This document shows, one piece after another, positions 51,492 to 60,128 of a stretch of 64,000 bases of DNA (position 1 is its first letter; every line of letters begins with the position of its first letter). The stretch lies in NCBI RefSeq assembly GCF_024391045.1, contig NZ_JANFCZ010000019.1:1-64000 (forward strand), written 5' to 3'. The notes under the pieces are model-generated. The model was not told the DNA's origin. It ran no database searches and saw nothing but the letters and a program-made list of their open reading frames with translations. A program made the translations under genes and the position numbers. The DNA comes from Pseudarthrobacter sulfonivorans. Its GTDB lineage: Bacteria > Actinomycetota > Actinomycetes > Actinomycetales > Micrococcaceae.

Positions 51492-52898
51492 ATGACCACC
51501 GCCCCCGGCGACGAAGCCGGGAGCCCCGACCCGCAGAATTCCACGCCCCCGCCGGAGGCCCACGCAACGCACCTGGACCACACGTGGGATGAGGCGCGCC
51601 AAACAGCCTTTGACAGTGCCACTCCCATTCCGCCAGGGCGGGTCCCGCTCAGCCAGGCTGTGGGCCGGGTCCTGGTCGAAGACATCACGGCGCTGCACGA
51701 CATGCCGCACTACGCGTCCTCGGCCATGGACGGGTGGGCGGTCAACGGCAGCGGCCCGTGGATTGTCGCGGAGCCACGCCAGCGGCTGGCCCCGCATCAG
51801 GCCAGCCCGATCGTCACCGGAGGATTGATCCCGCCCGGAGCCAAGGCGGTGCTGCGCAGCGAGAGCGCGGTGCTGGGCACTGACGAGGACGGACTGCCCA
51901 TTTTGTTGACCGGCGGCACCGCCCGCCCCGGCGAACCCCGGAACGGACAGCACATCCGGAAAGCCGGTGAGGAAGCGGCTGAAGGGGACGTCCTGGTGAA
52001 GGCCGGCGTGACGCTGAATCCGGCACACCTGGCTGTGGCCGCCCTGGCCGGGCATGACGACCTGCTGGTCCGGGGGAAGCCCGTGGTGAAGCTCCTGCTC
52101 ACCGGATCCGAAGTGGTGGCCCAGGGTTTGCCCGAGCCGGGGCAGGTCCGCGATACGTTCGGCCCCCAGCTCGCCTCCGTGGTGGACATGCTCGGCGGCC
52201 TCTACGCCGGCCAGGAAAGGATCGGGGACTCCTATTCCGACTGGCTGGCGGGGCTCGAGGACCTCGCACCCGAGGTTCCGGACCCGGCCGCGCTGCCCGC
52301 CGACGTCGTGATCACCACCGGCGGGACCGGAGTCTCCAAGACAGATCACCTGCGCCGGGCCGTGGCGGAACTGGGCGGCCGGCTCATCATCGACGGCATC
52401 GCCATGCGTCCCGGCCACCCGGCCGTCCTGGCCGAATTGCCGGACGGACGCTTTGTGCTGGGACTGCCCGGCAACCCGCTGGCCGCCATGATGGCGCTGT
52501 CCACGGTGGGCCAGCCCCTGCTGGCAGCCCTGGGCCACGGCGCCATGCCGCCCCTCCTGCACGTCCCCTGCGGCACCACCATCGAACCGGAACCGGGCCG
52601 GACGCGCCTGATGCCTTTCCGCCTCCTCTACGGCATGGCTTCGCCGGCCAAGCACGCCGGGTCCGGGATGATGCGCGGGTTGGCGTCGGCGCACGGCGTG
52701 ATGGTGGTGCCGCCGCACGGAGTGCAGCTGGGCGAGCCCGTGCCCGCCTTCGCGTTGCCCTGGGGCCCGCCACTGCCGGTGCCCGAACCGGCCGCCAAGC
52801 CCAAGACCCGGCCGGCGGCCAAGGGCGCCACCAAGGCCACGGGAAAGGATGCCGCAAAGCCCGGCGGCCCTGTGGATTGGAGCGCCCTGCTCGGCTGA
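51492..52898 (+). CDS. moeA: Molybdopterin molybdotransferase
   Basis: A 468-residue MoeA that inserts molybdate into adenylylated molybdopterin. The entry SSAMDGWAV, the molybdate/MPT site TTGGTGVSKTDHL, and GLPGNPLAAMMAL are all present, with the C-terminal beta-barrel. An extra C-terminal tail of about 40 residues is Lys/Ala/Pro-rich (KPKTRPAAKGATKATGKD). ATG 51492 is 10 bp after the DUF6457 stop. It belongs to the same operon as mobA. Confidence 0.9.
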   Translation: MTTAPGDEAGSPDPQNSTPPPEAHATHLDHTWDEARQTAFDSATPIPPGRVPLSQAVGRVLVEDITALHDMPHYASSAMDGWAVNGSGPWIVAEPRQRLAPHQASPIVTGGLIPPGAKAVLRSESAVLGTDEDGLPILLTGGTARPGEPRNGQHIRKAGEEAAEGDVLVKAGVTLNPAHLAVAALAGHDDLLVRGKPVVKLLLTGSEVVAQGLPEPGQVRDTFGPQLASVVDMLGGLYAGQERIGDSYSDWLAGLEDLAPEVPDPAALPADVVITTGGTGVSKTDHLRRAVAELGGRLIIDGIAMRPGHPAVLAELPDGRFVLGLPGNPLAAMMALSTVGQPLLAALGHGAMPPLLHVPCGTTIEPEPGRTRLMPFRLLYGMASPAKHAGSGMMRGLASAHGVMVVPPHGVQLGEPVPAFALPWGPPLPVPEPAAKPKTRPAAKGATKATGKDAAKPGGPVDWSALLG

Positions 52899-52984
52899 GG
52901 GAGGCCGGCGGACTGGTCCGGGCGTTCTGCGCCGGATCATCCGTGGTGCGATGATTGACCTATGAACAGCTTGGAGGCCCGCTG

Positions 52985-53884
52985 ATGGGACGCGTCACCC
53001 AACGCCGCAAGGTGCACAAATACGTCCTGGACGGTTCGCCCAATGCCCTGGAGTTCCCCATCCGCCACCGTGAGGACGTCCTCGCCGTAGAAGAGCCGCT
53101 GGAGATCCGGCTCGGCCAGCTGTCCTTCTCCGTGACGATGCGGACGCCCGGTGACGACTTTGACCTGGTGGCCGGATTCCTGGTGTCCGAGGGAATCATC
53201 TGGGCTCCCGAACAGCTGGTCTCGCTCCGGTTCTGTGCCGGTGAGGATGAAAATGGTGTTCAGACCTTCAACGTGGTGGAAGCCCAGTTGCGCCCCGACG
53301 TCGAACTGCCCGCCACCGGGCGGAACGTCTTCACCTCAAGCTCCTGCGGCATCTGCGGCACGGATTCCATTGAGGCCGTACGGAAATCCTCCCGCTACAG
53401 CCCCGCAGCCGACCCCCTGACCGTACCCGCCGACGTTCTGGCCAGCCTGCCCGACCGGCTTCGGGAGGCGCAGGCGGTTTTTGACACCACCGGCGGCGTC
53501 CACGCCGCAGGCCTCTTCCGGATAGGGGACGACGGCGGCGTGGAGCTGTTGTGCCTGCGCGAGGACGTGGGCCGCCACAACGCCGTGGACAAGGTAGTGG
53601 GCTGGGCGCTGCGGGAGCGGATGCTGCCCCTCAAGGGGCTGGTCCTGCAGGTATCCGGCCGGGCATCGTTCGAACTGGTCCAGAAAGCGGCGCTGGCCGG
53701 GATTCCGATCCTGGCGGCAGTAAGCGCGCCGTCGAGCCTCGCCGTGGAGTTGGCGGAGGCCAGCGGGATGACCCTTGCAGGGTTCAGCCGCGGCACGAGC
53801 ATGAACGTCTACGCCGGCCAGGCAAGGGTCACCGTACCTTCCCCCGAGATGGCAGCGGACACCGCAGCCGGGGTCGCCGGATAA
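52985..53884 (+). CDS. fdhD: FdhD sulfur carrier for formate dehydrogenase
   Basis: A 299-residue protein that passes sulfur from a cysteine desulfurase to the Mo-bis-MGD cofactor of formate dehydrogenase. The mobile Cys loop is SSSCGICGTDSIE. Other signatures are EEPLEIRLG, TPGDDFDLVAGFLVSEG, FDTTGGVHAAGLF and REDVGRHNAVDKVVG. ATG 52985 follows GGAGG by about 8 bases. It completes a Moco set, though no formate dehydrogenase gene lies in the window. Confidence 0.93.
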   Translation: MGRVTQRRKVHKYVLDGSPNALEFPIRHREDVLAVEEPLEIRLGQLSFSVTMRTPGDDFDLVAGFLVSEGIIWAPEQLVSLRFCAGEDENGVQTFNVVEAQLRPDVELPATGRNVFTSSSCGICGTDSIEAVRKSSRYSPAADPLTVPADVLASLPDRLREAQAVFDTTGGVHAAGLFRIGDDGGVELLCLREDVGRHNAVDKVVGWALRERMLPLKGLVLQVSGRASFELVQKAALAGIPILAAVSAPSSLAVELAEASGMTLAGFSRGTSMNVYAGQARVTVPSPEMAADTAAGVAG

Positions 53885-54017
53885 GCTGGCGGCTGCCGCC
53901 CCGGGACGCGGAACTGGTACTTGGCTATTGGGCTACCAGCCGGTAGATTTTATCCATCGATTGGACGGCGTTGTCCGCATTCGACTACCCCAATTCACGT
54001 ATTTGAGAGGGTTCACA

Positions 54018-57000
54018 GTGCATGACGACCGCCGGATTACCGAAGTCCGACTTGCCCGGTTTGTCCGCGAACGGATCAACCCCGCCGTCTACAGCCGCAG
54101 CGTTCCCCTCACCCTGAGCAGCTGGGACGCGCCGGGCGAGCCGGTCACCGTGATGGAAGCGCTGCGTCACGACTTCCAACCGCAGGAACACGGAGCGGCC
54201 TGGGGCCGGCCGTGGGGCACCAAGTGGATCCGGCTCCAGGGCGATGTTCCTGAGGGCTGGGGCACCGGCCCGGACACCACGGCGGAGATCGTGGTGGACC
54301 TCGGGTTTATCAACGAAGCCCCCGGCTTCCAGTGCGAAGGCATCGCGTGGCGCCCGGACGGCACCATCATCAAGGCGATTTCGCCGCGGAACCAATACAT
54401 CCCGCTCAAGCTACTGGGCAGCGGCATGGCCGTTGACTTCTACGTTGAGGCCGCAGCCAACCCCGACATGGCCCAGGGCTGGACCTTCGCGGCCACCCCG
54501 TTGGGGGATAGGGCGACGGCCGGCACGGCACCCCAGTACCGGCTCGGCGGGATCGCCATTGCGGAGCTGAACCAGTCGGTCTGGGAACTGCAGCAGGACG
54601 TCTGGACCCTCTCCGGGCTGATGCATGAGCTTCCCATGGAGCTGCCCCGCCGCCACGAGATCCTGCGCGCGCTCGAACGCATGATGGACTGCATGGACCC
54701 GGACGACGTCGCCGGTACTGCCGCCGCCGGCCGGGCGGCCCTGGCCGGAGTCCTGTCCCGGCCTGCCTATGCCTCGGCCCACCAACTGGTGGCCACCGGT
54801 CACGCCCACATCGACTCCGCATGGCTGTGGCCGGTTCGGGAAACCATCCGCAAGTGCGCCAGGACCTTTTCCAATGTTGTGTCGCTGATGGATGAGGACC
54901 CGGATTTCGTGTTCTCCTGTTCCTCGGCGCAGCAGCTGGCGTGGATGAAGGATTTCTACCCCGAACTGTTCGGCAGGATCCGGGAGAAGGTCACGGCAGG
55001 CCAGTTTGTTCCGGTGGGCGGCATGTGGGTTGAGTCGGACACCAACATGCCCGGCGGCGAGGCCATGGCCCGCCAGTTCGTTGAAGGCAAGAGCTTCTTC
55101 CTGCAGGAATTCGGCGTCGAATGCCGCGAAGCCTGGCTGCCGGATTCCTTCGGCTACTCCGCGTCCCTGCCGCAGATCGTCAGGGCAGCCGGAAGCCGCT
55201 GGTTCCTGACGCAGAAGATTTCGTGGAACCAGGTCAACCGGATGCCGCACCACACCTTCAGCTGGGAAGGCATCGACGGCACTCGGCTCTTTACGCACTT
55301 CCCGCCGGTGGACACCTACAACGCTGAGCTGAGCGGCCGGGAGCTGGCCCATGCCGAACGGAATTTCCGCGATCATGGGCGTGCCAACACCTCGCTGGTG
55401 CCTTTCGGCTACGGCGACGGCGGCGGCGGACCCACCCGTGAAATGCTGGCCGCCGCCCGCCGCACCGCGGACCTGGAAGGTTCCCCCAAAGTCAGGGTAG
55501 GTTCCGCCGAAAGTTTCTTCACCGACGCCGAAGCAGGCTATGCCGCCCTGCCCGTGTGGGTGGGGGAGATGTACCTTGAACTGCACCGTGGCACCTACAC
55601 CAGCCAGGCCAAGACCAAAGCGGGTAACCGGCGCAGCGAACACCTGCTGCGGGAGGCCGAGCTCTGGTGTGCCACGGCCGACGTCCGCACGTCCTTCACC
55701 TACCCTGCCGCCGAACTCAAACGCCTTTGGCGGCTGGTACTCCTGCACCAGTTCCACGACATCCTGCCAGGCAGTTCCATTGCCTGGGTCCACCAGGACG
55801 CGGAACGGAACTACGCCGCCATCAGCGCCGGCCTCGAAACGATCATCGGACAGGCGGCCGCCGCCCTGCTGGGCGAAGGTTCACGGACCTACCTGCTGAA
55901 CGCCGCACCGCACCTGCGCAACGGCGTCCCCGCGCTTGGGGCCGCCGAGCCTGCGGTCCACGGCCAGCCTGTGCAGGCTGCCAGGGTGGATGACGGTTTT
56001 GTGCTGGATAACGGCATCATCAGGGCTGTCCTGGACGGCGATGGCCTGCTCGCGTCGCTCACAGACTACGCCTCGGGCCGCGAAGCCATCGCCCCCGGAT
56101 CGCGCGGCAACCTGCTGGAGCTGCACCGGGACACCCCCAACGAGTGGGACGCCTGGGACATCGATGAGTTCTACCGCCGCAACGTCACGGCCCTGACAGA
56201 CGCTCAGGATGTCCGGCTGGAGCACGCCGGAAACAGCGCCGTGCTGGTGGTGCAGCGGATGGCCGGCTCGTCGCCGGTCACCCAGCGGATTTCCCTCGAC
56301 CGCGGCAGCGACTCCCTGACAATCACCACTGCCGTTGACTGGCAGGAAAGCGAGAAACTCCTCAAGCTGGGTTTCCCGCTTGACGTCAAGGCGGACCGCT
56401 CCGCCGCCGAAACGCAGTTCGGGCATGTCTTCCGGCCTACGCACACCAACACCTCCTGGGAGGCGGCGAAGTTCGAGATCTGCGCGCACCGCTGGATCCA
56501 CGTGGCCGAACCCGGCTACGGCGTGGCGATATCAAACTCGGCCACCTACGGCCACGATGTCACCAGGAATGTCAGGGAGGCCGACGGCGGAACCACCACG
56601 TCGGTGCGGCTCTCCCTCTTGCGGGCGCCCAAGTACCCCGACCCAGCTGCGGACCGCGGACACCAGGAACTGACGGTCACCATCCGTCCCGGAGCCGGAA
56701 TCGCCGACGCCGTGGAGGAGGGGTACCGCACCAACCTGGCGCCGCGCCTGGTTCGGGGCGGCCATGCGGTGGAACCGTTGTTCACGGTGGATAACCGTGC
56801 CCTGGTGGTTGAAGCCGTGAAGCTTGCCGAGGATGGTTCGGGCGATGTGGTGGTCCGGCTCTACGAATCCCTGGGCCAGCGCTCGGCCGGCGTGGTCCAG
56901 GCAAACTTCCCGGTGCAGGACGTCCAGGCGACGGACCTCCTGGAACGCCCTCTTGACCCGCCCGGGGTGTCGCTGGCCGGGCAAGGCGCTGTCAGCCTGG

Positions 57001-57044
57001 CTCTTCGCCCGTTCCAGCTGGTGACGCTGAGGTTTTCCCGGTAG
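54018..57044 (+). CDS. GH38 alpha-mannosidase
   Basis: A 1008-residue family-38 glycosidase, the usual size of the Ams1/MngB-like group, intracellular (no signal peptide). Zn ligands are in GHAHIDSAWLWP (His262/264, Asp266) with the catalytic nucleophile Asp376 in WLPDSFGYSASLPQ; another conserved block is MWVESDTNMPGGEAMARQFVEG. It removes terminal alpha-mannose from oligosaccharides. GTG 54018 has GAGAGGG 8 bases upstream, and reading further upstream lacks a site. The LLM oxidoreductase starts 6 bp after its stop. Confidence 0.9.
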   Translation: MHDDRRITEVRLARFVRERINPAVYSRSVPLTLSSWDAPGEPVTVMEALRHDFQPQEHGAAWGRPWGTKWIRLQGDVPEGWGTGPDTTAEIVVDLGFINEAPGFQCEGIAWRPDGTIIKAISPRNQYIPLKLLGSGMAVDFYVEAAANPDMAQGWTFAATPLGDRATAGTAPQYRLGGIAIAELNQSVWELQQDVWTLSGLMHELPMELPRRHEILRALERMMDCMDPDDVAGTAAAGRAALAGVLSRPAYASAHQLVATGHAHIDSAWLWPVRETIRKCARTFSNVVSLMDEDPDFVFSCSSAQQLAWMKDFYPELFGRIREKVTAGQFVPVGGMWVESDTNMPGGEAMARQFVEGKSFFLQEFGVECREAWLPDSFGYSASLPQIVRAAGSRWFLTQKISWNQVNRMPHHTFSWEGIDGTRLFTHFPPVDTYNAELSGRELAHAERNFRDHGRANTSLVPFGYGDGGGGPTREMLAAARRTADLEGSPKVRVGSAESFFTDAEAGYAALPVWVGEMYLELHRGTYTSQAKTKAGNRRSEHLLREAELWCATADVRTSFTYPAAELKRLWRLVLLHQFHDILPGSSIAWVHQDAERNYAAISAGLETIIGQAAAALLGEGSRTYLLNAAPHLRNGVPALGAAEPAVHGQPVQAARVDDGFVLDNGIIRAVLDGDGLLASLTDYASGREAIAPGSRGNLLELHRDTPNEWDAWDIDEFYRRNVTALTDAQDVRLEHAGNSAVLVVQRMAGSSPVTQRISLDRGSDSLTITTAVDWQESEKLLKLGFPLDVKADRSAAETQFGHVFRPTHTNTSWEAAKFEICAHRWIHVAEPGYGVAISNSATYGHDVTRNVREADGGTTTSVRLSLLRAPKYPDPAADRGHQELTVTIRPGAGIADAVEEGYRTNLAPRLVRGGHAVEPLFTVDNRALVVEAVKLAEDGSGDVVVRLYESLGQRSAGVVQANFPVQDVQATDLLERPLDPPGVSLAGQGAVSLALRPFQLVTLRFSR

Positions 57045-57049
57045 CACGC

Positions 57050-58135
57050 ATGGAACTGGGAGTATTTACGTTCGGGGACATCCACCGCGATCCCGTGAGC
57101 GGCGCCAGGATTTCGCCGGAGCAGAACCTGCATGACCTCCTGGAACGTGCCCGGCTGGCGGACCAGGTGGGGCTCCACTATTTCGGGGTAGGCGAGCATC
57201 ACCGCGCGGATTATTCCGTCACATCGCCTTCCACGGTGCTGGCGGCCATCGCAGCGCAGACCTCGCAGATCAAGGTGGGAAGCGCGGTCACCGTGCTCAG
57301 CACCGAGGACCCGGTGCGGGTCTTCCAACAGTTCGCCACCATCGATCTCATCAGCAAGGGACGCGCGGAACTGACAGCGGGGCGCGGTAGCTTCATCGAG
57401 TCCTATCCGCTGTTTGGTGCCCGGTTGGAGGACTATGACGCCCTGTACGAGGAGAAGCTGGCGCTGCTGCTCCAACTGAATGCGCAGGAACACGTGACCT
57501 GGACCGGCCGGTTCCGGTCCGGCCTGGACGACGCACTGATCCTGCCCCGACCCTTCCCCGCAGCGGATGGTAAGCGCGAGCTGGATATCTGGATTGCCAC
57601 CGGCGGAACTCCCAAGTCATCCGCCCGCGCCGCGTCCCTGGGATTGAACGTGATGTATGCGCTGCTGGGTGGATCGGTCCGGAACTTCGAACGGCACGCC
57701 GCGCTCTATCGGCAGACCGCCGTCGAACACGGGCACGGCGACGCCCCGCTGAAAGTGGGGGTCAGCGCGCCGGGGCTGGTGCTGGCTGACAACGCTTCTG
57801 CCAGAGGCCGCGCCAAGGAGACCTTCCAGCCGTACTGGCTGGATACCATGCGCCGGCTCTCGGCGGAGCGGGGCTTCCCCACTCCGAGCGGGGTCACTTA
57901 CAACATGGAGACCGCTCCCGGCGGCGCATTGTTCGTGGGGAACCCGGAACAGGTGGCCGAAAAAATCGTCAGGATGCACCGGCACCTGCAGCACGACAGG
58001 CAGATCTTCCAGCTGGACTTCTCATCCGTCCCGCAGCGGACGGTACTCGAAGCGATCGAGCTTTTGGGTACCGAGGTGCTCCCGCTCGTGCAGCGGGCGC
58101 TCCGATCCGGGCCGGACGACGCCGGGGACCACTGA
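57050..58135 (+). CDS. LLM-class flavin-dependent oxidoreductase
   Basis: A 361-residue luciferase-like TIM-barrel monooxygenase/reductase. Characteristic features are the opening MELGVFTFGDIHRDP, GVGEHHRADYSVTSPSTVLAAIAAQT, GSAVTVLSTEDPVRVFQQFATIDLIS and AELTAGRGSFIESYPLFG, which match the CE1758-like group. The cofactor is FMN or reduced flavin. Function and substrate are unknown. It is translationally close to the mannosidase (6 bp), so one operon, but no known pathway links the two. Confidence 0.85.
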   Translation: MELGVFTFGDIHRDPVSGARISPEQNLHDLLERARLADQVGLHYFGVGEHHRADYSVTSPSTVLAAIAAQTSQIKVGSAVTVLSTEDPVRVFQQFATIDLISKGRAELTAGRGSFIESYPLFGARLEDYDALYEEKLALLLQLNAQEHVTWTGRFRSGLDDALILPRPFPAADGKRELDIWIATGGTPKSSARAASLGLNVMYALLGGSVRNFERHAALYRQTAVEHGHGDAPLKVGVSAPGLVLADNASARGRAKETFQPYWLDTMRRLSAERGFPTPSGVTYNMETAPGGALFVGNPEQVAEKIVRMHRHLQHDRQIFQLDFSSVPQRTVLEAIELLGTEVLPLVQRALRSGPDDAGDH

Positions 58136-58217
58136 GCCGGGGATCACGGAGTGGCGCTCTAGCCGGCGAGGCAAACGGGAGGGGCCGCTAATAAACGGGA
58201 TAGGCCCTTAAACAGGC

Positions 58218-58253
58218 TGAGTGGGGGCGGTCCCCAACGGCCGCCACCACTCA
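58218..58253 (+). terminator. Hairpin after LLM gene
   Basis: TGAGTGGGGGCGG (58218-58230) pairs with CCGCCACCACTCA (58241-58253) with one mismatch. It lies in a 251-base gap that otherwise shows a weak GGGCC/GGCCC pair around 58183-58206 and no gene. A T-run is lacking. Confidence 0.55.
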
Positions 58254-58386
58254 TCCCCCCAATGTGTGCAAAGACTTCTGGGCAGGCGGGCGTCCAAGAA
58301 GTTATCCCCGTTCGAAAACACCCGAGCGCCGCCTTCACACATTCATGATTGTGTCACGTCTAATGATTTTGTGAAAGCCAGCCCGG

Positions 58387-59124
58387 TTACTTTGCGGTAG
58401 ATGTCCTGGGCAGAGGGTGGTGCCGTCGGTGAATCAGGCCAGCGACGCCGATCAGGGCCAGCCCCAGCACAAAGCAGAGCACAGCCGTGTAGTTGATGAC
58501 AAACTCTACGGACCCGAACTCCGGCGGGATCAGCGGGAACACCAGGGTCAGGCCGACCGCGACGGCGCCGACGGCTAAAAAGGCGGCCGCCACCCGAACC
58601 AGCGCCGGAAGACTGCTGCGGACCGCGCTGGCCATGGCCGGCAGCAGAACGAGTGCCACATAGGCGGGGTAGGCGCGGCCGGCGGCTCCGTAGTACTCAA
58701 CCAGCAGTCCATTGCGGCTGTCCTTGGCTGATACCGCCACCAGGCCCGCGGAGGAACCGGCGGTATCCATCATGAGGAAGACAGCCATCACAATCAGCGA
58801 CGTCAGCGCCAGGACCGCCATCCCCGTCCGTCCCGTAATCAGCCGGTAGGCGTGGTGGGCATCAAAGCCCTTGCTGATGCGGATCCCCATGAAATAGATG
58901 ACGCCGAAGATGACCAGGCGGAGGATGAGGTTGGCTACATTGATGCCTCCCAGTGCCTGATCAATGGCCACATACGGCGCCTGGATGCTGAGGAGGATGG
59001 CCAGCGTGATCAGGGCAAAGATGTAGAAGAGTGTCCTGTTATTCCCGCGCAGGGCGCTGGGCACGCGGGCCGCGGCAACCAGGCCGCAGGCAGCCAATGT
59101 GGACCACTGGAGGATCTCGATCAT
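58387..59124 (-). CDS. Multispanning membrane protein coupled to a double-HTH regulator
   Basis: A 245-residue integral membrane protein with about seven predicted helices and a basic tail (IHRRHHPLPRTSTAK). It resembles the N-terminal membrane half of the actinobacterial 'MAB_1171c-like putative transporter' proteins but lacks any soluble C-terminal domain, so it is about 60 percent of their length. Its start overlaps the stop of the HTH gene (ATGA), so the two are made together. A sensor or transporter role is possible but unproven. Confidence 0.65.
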   Translation of the reverse strand: MIEILQWSTLAACGLVAAARVPSALRGNNRTLFYIFALITLAILLSIQAPYVAIDQALGGINVANLILRLVIFGVIYFMGIRISKGFDAHHAYRLITGRTGMAVLALTSLIVMAVFLMMDTAGSSAGLVAVSAKDSRNGLLVEYYGAAGRAYPAYVALVLLPAMASAVRSSLPALVRVAAAFLAVGAVAVGLTLVFPLIPPEFGSVEFVINYTAVLCFVLGLALIGVAGLIHRRHHPLPRTSTAK

Positions 59125-59885
59125 CCCAGGTTCTCCCAGATCTTGTCGGTTCGTTCTTGGTCATGTTCCTGCCGGCGGAGGGCCCTGCCGAGGCTTTGCA
59201 GCCGTTCCCCTGCCAAGGTGGTCAGTTCGCCGTCGGTCATACTGTCCAGCGCAGCTCGCCGGGCCCCGGGAGGCCAGCCCGCCTCCGCCTCCGTGATGAG
59301 TCCGGTGGCCACCAGGCCGTTGGCGGCACCAACACCGGCCGCCGCAGCCGTGGCGATCGCCAGTTCCGGGGAGAGCCGGTTGGCCGTCAGCTGCGCGGAG
59401 AAGTTTTGCGGCGCGATCCCGGTGGCGGCCGAGACCCGGTGCCGCAACTCGCCGTCGTCGATTGCTTCCACCCAGTTCTTGACCGACGTGCCATGCGGGG
59501 GCGGGTCCAGCGCTGGCGGTGCGGCAGGACCGTGATCCGTTGCCGGGGGACCTGCAGCATGCCCGGCCGGCTCAGCGGCGGAACGCTGGAGAATGGCCCG
59601 CAGAAGGTCCGGCGTGGAAATCTGGCTGACCAGCTCCGCTGTGGCGGGTGAGCCGCACGGTTCCGCCAGTGAGCGGTAGGCGTCGAAGCCGGCCAGTGCG
59701 GAGACGGGGTTGACGTTGTAGGCGCGGCTGACGCTCACTACCGTCGCGCCGGCAACCTTGCCCCGCACCAACTGCTGGGCCAGGGTGCTCCGTTTGATGC
59801 CGGCAGCCCGGCAGATGTCAGAGATGCTCGTATCGGGGGCAATACCGTGCAGCCAGCGCTGGAACGCCTTGGCAGGAATGGGCAT
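59121..59885 (-). CDS. Cytosolic protein with two helix-turn-helix repeats
   Basis: A 254-residue soluble protein. Residues 11-67 contain an XRE-like HTH (ISDICRAAGIKRSTLAQQL). Residues 138-194 align without gaps to that block (W11/W138, GI29-30/GI156-157, QL38-39/QL165-166, V58/V185, L64/L191), suggesting an internal duplication joined by an Ala/Pro-rich linker. A single protein would thus have two DNA-binding-like units. A helical, Arg/Glu-rich tail follows. ATG 59885 has AGAGAG upstream. It is coupled to the membrane protein gene and divergent from the ABC-F gene. Confidence 0.7.
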   Translation of the reverse strand: MPIPAKAFQRWLHGIAPDTSISDICRAAGIKRSTLAQQLVRGKVAGATVVSVSRAYNVNPVSALAGFDAYRSLAEPCGSPATAELVSQISTPDLLRAILQRSAAEPAGHAAGPPATDHGPAAPPALDPPPHGTSVKNWVEAIDDGELRHRVSAATGIAPQNFSAQLTANRLSPELAIATAAAAGVGAANGLVATGLITEAEAGWPPGARRAALDSMTDGELTTLAGERLQSLGRALRRQEHDQERTDKIWENLG

Positions 59886-59932
59886 ATCGGCTCTCTGCTG
59901 AACGGATAGGTCAACCCTGATTTTAGCCTGCT

Positions 59933-59960
59933 CGCAGCCGGCGGTTTGTTGCCGGCTGCG
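59933..59960. promoter_or_regulatory. Hairpin/palindrome in the HTH/ABC-F divergent region
   Basis: CGCAGCCGGC (59933-59942) pairs perfectly with GCCGGCTGCG (59951-59960) across an 8-base loop. It is 48 bases upstream of the HTH-protein start. The -35 candidate TTGTTG (59946-59951) of the ABC-F side lies in its loop, with -10 TATGCT at 59969-59974 after a 17-base spacer, so it could be an operator for that promoter. Confidence 0.45.
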
Positions 59961-59976
59961 GAGTCGACTATGCTTG

Positions 59977-60087
59977 ATGGTCGAGCCCGTTGGTCCGTAC
60001 ACCCCCCAAGTCCGGACCGGCGGGCTCTTTAGTGTCCCGGCACTTTTGCGGGCCGGCATGCTGCGGATTCCGCGTAATTCCGGCTGA
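59977..60087 (+). CDS. Candidate 36-codon leader peptide upstream of ABC-F gene
   Basis: ATG 59977 opens a frame to TGA 60085-60087 coding MVEPVGPYTPQVRTGGLFS and then VPALLRAGMLRIPRNSG. It ends 41 bases before the ABC-F start. The first 17 codons overlap a terminator-like hairpin. A leader translated by stalled ribosomes could open that hairpin, the way many ABC-F resistance genes are induced. No ribosome-binding site is visible and the promoter candidate lies very close, so if real it would have to be nearly leaderless. Confidence 0.45.
   Translation: MVEPVGPYTPQVRTGGLFSVPALLRAGMLRIPRNSG
59983..60030 (+). terminator. Terminator-like hairpin in the ABC-F leader (possible attenuator)
   Basis: GAGCCCGTTGGTCCG (59983-59997) pairs with CGGACCGGCGGGCTC (60013-60027); the two non-Watson-Crick positions are G-U wobbles. 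TCTTTAG follows. The right arm segment CCGGCGG (60017-60023) can instead pair with CCGCCGG (60098-60104) near the ABC-F start, giving a possible switch between two folds. Confidence 0.55.
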
Positions 60088-60128
60088 TTCGGGCGGTCCG
60101 CCGGCCGGGCGAGAGGACAGACCTAGCC

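Noticed and set aside
59970..60032. 20-codon frame starting at the ATG at 59970 in the ABC-F leader
   Set aside because: Its ATG lies within the -10 candidate and it has no binding site; the frame from 59977 is longer and ends nearer the ABC-F gene, though both remain unproven.
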